A DNA stretch of 64,000 nucleotides, from the NCBI GenBank assembly GCA_035506275.1, contig DATJPT010000017.1:75831-139830 (forward strand), written 5' to 3'. Every line of letters starts with the position of its first letter. Positions within the stretch are counted from its first letter, which is position 1. Source of the stretch: Bacteroidota bacterium (GTDB taxonomy: Bacteria > Bacteroidota > Ignavibacteria > UBA10030 > UBA8401). A program made the position numbers and the translations under genes. Under the pieces are notes generated by a model that searched no databases, was not told the origin of the DNA, and worked only from the letters and a program-made list of their open reading frames with translations. Positions 59,723-64,000 of the stretch are shown here, in pieces.

Positions 59723-61561
59723 TTAGAAGGTCTTGCTGTTCGCCGTTTGGTCAATGCTATTTCCGGCGAGATCCGTGACATTGTTGCCTACGAAGATCAC
59801 ATATCCAACAGGCAGCGCCGCGCTCGTGGTCACTCCCAATTGAACGACGTAAGAACCGCCGACAAACCCGAGATAGTTTGCGGTGTTTACGGTGAACACA
59901 ACGCCGCCGGTGTTCCCGAAGGAGTAATTACCGATCGTTTCAGCCGTGGAGATCGTCAGAGGTTCCGTAAAGCGCAGGGTATATGTCCATGAATTCGTTC
60001 CCCCCGCCGCAGCGACGCTTGAGGTGCCCAGGAGTTGCGGTTTCACGACATCTGCCACCGTTATGATGTTGCTCGATGGTCCCTCAACAAGGTCCTTGCT
60101 GACACCCCGAACGAGATACTGAACGGAACTCGCTCTCAAAGGATTGACGGCAGCCGACGGGTAAACAAGCGACCCCGAATTGGTGTTGAACTGAATTCCT
60201 GTAAAATCCGACTGAAGAAGCTGGAATGATCCGCCGTCCACGCTCCAGTAAATATTGTAGCTTCTCGCGCTGGCATCATAATTCCACTCGAGGCCGACGG
60301 CCCCGCCCCCGAAGTCGAGGTTGGTCAACACCCCGGCAATGAGCCGCCGTGTAAGCGCGGGAGCTGCCGGTACCGGCGACGCGCCGTTCGTTGTGAACTG
60401 CATCGCCTCGAAGTCCCCGATGATCTGAGGATTGTTAACGACCGCTAAGTTAGCGTTGTCGGTAAGGTTGCCGGAGTTGAACGCCGCCGTTAGATCCACA
60501 GAGTATTTTGCCGACCCCACGATCCCTTGAGGGGTAATGGTCAGCTGTGTAAACCCGGCGTTCCACTGAGCCGAAAATGTGACGGCGGTTGCAGTTTTCT
60601 TTAATCCAAGATATGTGATCTTGATATCATCGATGATCGTGTTGCTGCCGAGCGGCAAATCAGTCCGCGTATATGCCCTTTGTTTGATCGGCTCGGAGAA
60701 GGTATAGACAACTTGCAGGTTGTTGGGCGAGACGTCCGAATTATTCTCCGGAGTCAGTCCGATGACAAAGGGATTGACGTTGTCGACCGGCGTAATCATA
60801 AGCCTTTCTGCAGCGACTTGTGAACGGAGCGAATCACTGATGGCGTTCGCAGGAAGCGTGAACGCAGCCAGCGTTCCCTGGAGCGAGCCGTCGCTGCTCC
60901 GCGATTTGAGGACGACCGTCAGTCCGTTGTCGACGGCAGGAAAAAGATAATTCCCCGAAGCCGAGGTTGTCGTTTGCCCGATCAAGACGTTGGGGAAAAC
61001 GGTCGCGTCAAAGAGCATCACGGTTGCATTGGCAACCGGCTGTTGATTCTGATCGACAACCTGACCGGTCACCGTCGTATTGAGATAGGAAATCTGGAGA
61101 AGTGCGCTTCCTACCATGTCGCTTACGGCGGAATCCCCGGATGCGAGCGAGGTGAACGTGATGGTGACGTTACTGTAATAATAGTTCCTGTATTTTTTAC
61201 TGCTGTCCGTTTGCGCTGCGTTATAGGCGACAAGCGATACGGTGAGCGTGTAGGTGCCCGAAAAAACCGCGGTCCCGTTGACGATCTGATATTGCCCGAC
61301 TGGCACGTTGGCAAATGAATAGGCCCCCGCTCCGTCAGAGGTGACCGACTGCACACCGCCGTCGTATCCCACTGAAATAACGGCCCCCTTTACAGGCACA
61401 TTGGTGATCCTATTTACGATTAATCCGGTGATCGTACCTTTCGGCTGATATGTCAAGAGCGACTGGGGTTCGATCGGTGTTGAAGAATTTTGTTTGCATC
61501 CCGCCATCAACGCTACAACACACACGATGCAAATCTTGAGCACTATGGATTGTCGGTTCAT
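59723..61561 (-). CDS. Large lipoprotein with CarboxypepD-regulatory and Ig-like domains
   Basis: The ATG at 61561 (AGGGAGAG upstream) opens a lipoprotein signal (VLKICIVCVVALMAGC). The 612-residue product has a carboxypeptidase regulatory-like beta domain at about 35-110 (TGLIVNRITNVPVKGAVISV), a second copy at about 138-215 (VTGQVVDQNQQPVANATVML), a Big_5-like domain at about 235-330 (VTPENNSDVSPNNLQVVYTFSEPI-type pattern), and a fibronectin/Ig-like part near 380-510. The last 90 residues resemble a Big_5-like strand set (LRFTEPLTIS, VGNNVTDLAGNSID). It is a surface adhesin-like or scaffold lipoprotein. Function unknown. Confidence 0.75.
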   Translation of the reverse strand: MNRQSIVLKICIVCVVALMAGCKQNSSTPIEPQSLLTYQPKGTITGLIVNRITNVPVKGAVISVGYDGGVQSVTSDGAGAYSFANVPVGQYQIVNGTAVFSGTYTLTVSLVAYNAAQTDSSKKYRNYYYSNVTITFTSLASGDSAVSDMVGSALLQISYLNTTVTGQVVDQNQQPVANATVMLFDATVFPNVLIGQTTTSASGNYLFPAVDNGLTVVLKSRSSDGSLQGTLAAFTLPANAISDSLRSQVAAERLMITPVDNVNPFVIGLTPENNSDVSPNNLQVVYTFSEPIKQRAYTRTDLPLGSNTIIDDIKITYLGLKKTATAVTFSAQWNAGFTQLTITPQGIVGSAKYSVDLTAAFNSGNLTDNANLAVVNNPQIIGDFEAMQFTTNGASPVPAAPALTRRLIAGVLTNLDFGGGAVGLEWNYDASARSYNIYWSVDGGSFQLLQSDFTGIQFNTNSGSLVYPSAAVNPLRASSVQYLVRGVSKDLVEGPSSNIITVADVVKPQLLGTSSVAAAGGTNSWTYTLRFTEPLTISTAETIGNYSFGNTGGVVFTVNTANYLGFVGGSYVVQLGVTTSAALPVGYVIFVGNNVTDLAGNSIDQTANSKTF

Positions 61562-61617
61562 AACTCTCTCCCTTCGAGAACTGTTGTGTGGAAAATAAAT
61601 ATGGCAATAACACCAAT

Positions 61618-62292
61618 TCAAAGAACTATCGGAATGCCGATCTGAATTCCTCCGGTGATTCCTTTCATGACAAAGTCGAGGTCGGAACGCACAGGCGATA
61701 CCGTGCTCGCGTACGTGTACCTTCCTTCGATCGAGAAGGATACGCCCAAAGAGTTCACGAATTCTATCCCAAGAAGGGCATGAAGCTGCGCCAGCTGTGC
61801 ATTGACCTGGGCAACGCCCGGAAGCGCGGTGTACGTGCGCTGGGTATTCAACCAGAGATACCCCAACCCTCCCCCTCCATAAATCGTTGCCACCGATACC
61901 GGCGCGCTCACGATATACGATCCGCCGGTGTAATACAGTTGCAGAAAATTGGTCGCGTTCCCCTTGGCCGCTTTCCAAACACTCCCTCCGAATTCTGCCT
62001 GGACGGCTTGTCCGTTCGACGGCGTATATCGCAGTCCTGCGAGGACAAAATAGTAGTTCTTAAAATCATTCCCCGAGGGGAGCGAATAACCTTTTTCGAT
62101 GGATTGGTATATTGCGTTAACGTCTGAAAAATTTTGTCCGAAATAGTCTCCGGCAACAAACAACGTGAGAGGCGCATCGCCGGACCTCGGCTGGATCGGA
62201 ACGGCAGGCTTCTGTTGTCCCTGCGCAAACATCGGCTGCGAAAAGGCAATGAGAGCCGAAAGTAAAAAAGGAAGTGAAATAAATCTCTTCAT
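61618..62292 (-). CDS. Outer-membrane beta-barrel protein
   Basis: The ATG at 62292 follows AGGAGGGAG and opens a signal peptide (KRFISLPFLLSALIAFSQPMFAQ). The 224-residue product has a Pro-rich start (QQKPAVPIQPRSGDAPL) and alternating strands such as KNYYFVLAGLRYTPSNGQAVQAEFGGSVW and ATIYGGGGLGYLWLN, ending GGIQIGIPIVL. This is the pattern of small outer-membrane barrels of unknown function. It sits 56 bases upstream of the large lipoprotein, probably as one operon, and may hold that lipoprotein at the surface. The stretch 62293-62515 holds nothing recognisable apart from possible promoter fragments. Confidence 0.65.
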   Translation of the reverse strand: MKRFISLPFLLSALIAFSQPMFAQGQQKPAVPIQPRSGDAPLTLFVAGDYFGQNFSDVNAIYQSIEKGYSLPSGNDFKNYYFVLAGLRYTPSNGQAVQAEFGGSVWKAAKGNATNFLQLYYTGGSYIVSAPVSVATIYGGGGLGYLWLNTQRTYTALPGVAQVNAQLAQLHALLGIEFVNSLGVSFSIEGRYTYASTVSPVRSDLDFVMKGITGGIQIGIPIVL

Positions 62293-62515
62293 AAAAAGCT
62301 CCCTCCTAAGCATTGGTCGACCGGATTTTTATAGAGCATCTCTAGACCTTACAAAAAGAAATCAATCATTCGGTCAAATGCAATGAGTCCTTCATTGGCC
62401 TTGACCTATATCACCATACGGATTTTCGTGAATTTCAGGAACAAAACGGGATATTCCTACCATGGATCACTTCCTTTTTGTGAAAGCACTGTCCATTTGC
62501 GGGAAATCCGCCGAT

Positions 62516-63289
62516 TTACTTCCCTTTCCATTCCGCCTTTCTTTTTTCCACGAACGCTTTCATTCCTTCTTTTTGGTCGTCGCTGGCAAAGAGCATGTAA
62601 AAGTTCTTCCGTTCGAACTCAAGCCCCCCCTCGACCGTCGTATCGAACGATTTCAGCACTGCCTCTTTTCCGAGCCGCACTGCAACCGCCGGCTTGGACG
62701 CGATGACCTTGGCAAGATTTTTCGCTTCCTCGACAAGGTACTCGTTCGGCACTACCTTCACGACAAGCCCCCATTGTTTCGCCTCCTCGGCAGTGATCAT
62801 CGATCCGGTGAGCACCATTTCCATCGCTTTGTATTTTCCGACGGCGCGCGTCAGACGCTGCGTCCCGCCGGCTCCCGGAATGACGCCGAGATTGATCTCC
62901 GGCTGGCCGAATTTTGCCGATTCCGATGCCACGATGATGTCGCAGGTCATCGCGAGCTCGCAGCCGCCGCCGAGCGCAAAACCGCTCACCGCCGCAATGA
63001 TCGGCTTCTTGATTTTTCGGATCCGGTCCCAGCGCGCAAACTGGTCGCGCTGCAGCATGTCAATCGCCGACGCATCGGCCATTTCTTTGATGTCCGCCCC
63101 GGCGGCGAAAGCTTTTTCATTCCCGGTGAGAATGATGCAGCGAACATCGTGGTCCTTATCCAGCTCTTCGAGCGTCGACACCAGCTCTTCCATCAACGCC
63201 ATATTGATGGCGTTCAACACGTCGGGGCGATTGAACTGAATGAGAGCATATCCCTGCTCTTTGGTGAGAATAATGGTGGTGAGATTCAT
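62516..63289 (-). CDS. Enoyl-CoA hydratase (PaaF/crotonase-like)
   Basis: The 257-residue protein has ALIQFNRPDVLNAINMALMEEL, oxyanion hole GNEKAFAAGADIKEMA (near 58-71), GFALGGGCELAMTCDI with the first catalytic Glu (near 111) and FGQPEINLGVIPGAGGTQRL with the second (near 131). Both Glu are present, as required for hydration, so this is an active hydratase. The C-terminal GMKAFVEKRKAEWKGK is standard. It is 54 bases after another crotonase gene in the same direction and is likely the 2,3-dehydroadipyl-CoA hydratase step of phenylacetate breakdown or a general hydratase. Confidence 0.88.
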   Translation of the reverse strand: MNLTTIILTKEQGYALIQFNRPDVLNAINMALMEELVSTLEELDKDHDVRCIILTGNEKAFAAGADIKEMADASAIDMLQRDQFARWDRIRKIKKPIIAAVSGFALGGGCELAMTCDIIVASESAKFGQPEINLGVIPGAGGTQRLTRAVGKYKAMEMVLTGSMITAEEAKQWGLVVKVVPNEYLVEEAKNLAKVIASKPAVAVRLGKEAVLKSFDTTVEGGLEFERKNFYMLFASDDQKEGMKAFVEKRKAEWKGK

Positions 63290-63343
63290 GCGAGTTCCGA
63301 AATTTTATGAGAATAAAACCGCAGTGACCTTGGACGAATACGA

Positions 63344-64000
63344 TTATTTCTTCCGCGAACGAAGCTTTTTGTAGTCTATCGGTCTCTTTTCGTTGAACGC
63401 TCTTATCCCCTCGACGATTTCCGGCGCCGACGTATGGACGGTAAGCCAGTCTTTCGCATGGCCGATAGTGAGCGCCCAGGAAAAATTCCGCCAGAAGTTC
63501 AGCTGCTCTTTGGTGTAGCGGGTGCATTCGGGGAGTTTATTCACAAGGGTTTCGGCCATCGCTGCAACCGCTTTGTCAAGGTTTCTTCGGGGCACGACCT
63601 GATTGATCAACCCCCAGGCAAACGCCTCTTTCGCTTTCAGTTCTTTCCCGAGCATCAGCATTTCGCGTGCCCGGCGGTCGCCGATAATGATCGGCAGCCA
63701 TTGCGTCCCTCCGGCCGCAGCGACACTGCCCCGCGAGGTGCCGACGTGCTTGATCACAACGTCCGACGCGGCGACCGCAAAATCGCAGGACATCTGCAGT
63801 TCATTTCCGCCGCCGACGACCATGCCGTTGAGCCGTGCGATCGTCGGCTTGCCGATGTTGCGCAGCCGCTCGAACGTCTCGATGAACACCCCCATCCACT
63901 TGTAGAAATCGTCCGCTTTCGTCAGAAAATCCTCGTTCCATTCCTTGATATCAGCACCGGTGCAAAATGCTTTTGTGCCGGCTCCGGTAAGAACGATGAC
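63344..64000 (-). CDS. Crotonase-family enzyme, N-terminal part outside the window
   Basis: The frame runs off the window edge; 218 residues are visible. They begin VIVLTGAGTKAFCTGADIKEW (oxyanion hole), then GMVVGGGNELQMSCDFAVAAS with Glu at the first catalytic position, and GTSRGSVAAAGGTQWLPIIIG, where the second Glu of hydratases is replaced by the Ser/Val-rich stretch. The missing Glu and the insert-like DDFYKWMGVFIETF suggest a different reaction (isomerase, hydrolase or ring cleavage, as in BadI- or naphthoate-synthase-like enzymes) rather than simple hydration. The ending YKKLRSRKK is basic. It starts the minus-strand crotonase pair. Confidence 0.8.
   Translation of the reverse strand, partial: VIVLTGAGTKAFCTGADIKEWNEDFLTKADDFYKWMGVFIETFERLRNIGKPTIARLNGMVVGGGNELQMSCDFAVAASDVVIKHVGTSRGSVAAAGGTQWLPIIIGDRRAREMLMLGKELKAKEAFAWGLINQVVPRRNLDKAVAAMAETLVNKLPECTRYTKEQLNFWRNFSWALTIGHAKDWLTVHTSAPEIVEGIRAFNEKRPIDYKKLRSRKK

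Noticed and set aside
59723..61978. Full 751-residue frame of the large lipoprotein
   Set aside because: The first 139 residues are antisense to other sequence and lack protein character; the lipoprotein signal with AGGGAGAG begins at 61561.

Overview
The window looks like a chromosomal segment from a member of the Bacteroidota/Ignavibacteriota (FCB) group. The clearest marker is a secreted beta-propeller protein (24000-25289) that ends in a type IX-type C-terminal sorting domain with the YQNYPNPFNP motif; a lipoprotein at 13389 carries a related QNYPNPF motif. An ATP synthase subunit a with a signal-like N-terminal extension, a TonB-dependent receptor under a TPP riboswitch, and many signal-peptide or lipobox proteins fit the same group. 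This is inference from sequence style; no 16S gene is present. Promoters that can be read follow TTGACA-N17-TATATT closely rather than the Bacteroidales -33/-7 type.

Layout. 1-2142 (minus): start of an ATP synthase operon (atpB start, an AtpI-like protein, AtpZ), a bactofilin and an M23 peptidase, all behind one strong promoter. 2154-8314: a clearly AT-richer 6.16-kb mobile island bracketed by an 8-bp direct repeat (GTTTTTGG). It holds an aberrant tRNA-Glu-like gene, an IS1-family transposase, an excisionase-like HTH protein, small unknown genes, and a 3.1-kb IS1595-family element with imperfect 24-bp inverted repeats (5209-5232 and 8291-8314) carrying passenger genes, a perfect CIRCE operator and candidate small RNAs. 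8164-13085: two glycosyltransferases, a class V aminotransferase and an alpha/beta hydrolase. 13389-18000: a lipoprotein, a beta-barrel protein, RlmD and an ABC-F protein. 18262-23832: hydrolase, MBL hydrolase plus response regulator, EamA transporter, ABC exporter. 24000-28774: T9SS cargo protein, a four-repeat secreted protein and a DUF885-type peptidase.

28818-39060 is rich in sugar metabolism: a GalT/HIT-like DUF4921 protein, phosphoglucomutase/phosphomannomutase, enolase, glycerate kinase and a secreted GH133-type debranching enzyme, with a TSUP permease and a lipoprotein between. 39218-42262 is a large hybrid histidine kinase. 42268-46912 (minus) is a thiamine uptake and activation operon: promoter, TPP riboswitch, intrinsic terminator, TonB receptor, thiamine pyrophosphokinase, Na+/solute symporter. 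46962-48937 is an 8-oxoguanine repair cluster (Nudix, MutY, Ogg2-type glycosylase). 48971-52272 holds a saccharopine dehydrogenase-like protein, YajQ and an amidase.

52312-58121 and 62516-64000 form a phenylacetyl-CoA degradation region: PaaA, PaaB, PaaC, PaaD (epoxidase subunits and Fe-S maturation factor), two 3-hydroxyacyl-CoA dehydrogenase-like proteins and three crotonase-family enzymes, with an O-methyltransferase inserted between paaA and paaB. No paaE, paaK or paaZ is visible. Between these blocks lie a PQQ-type propeller dehydrogenase, a large lipoprotein and an outer-membrane beta-barrel protein.

The most unusual region is the island at 2154-8314. Removing it in silico restores the native stop codon of the neighbouring glycosyltransferase gene.
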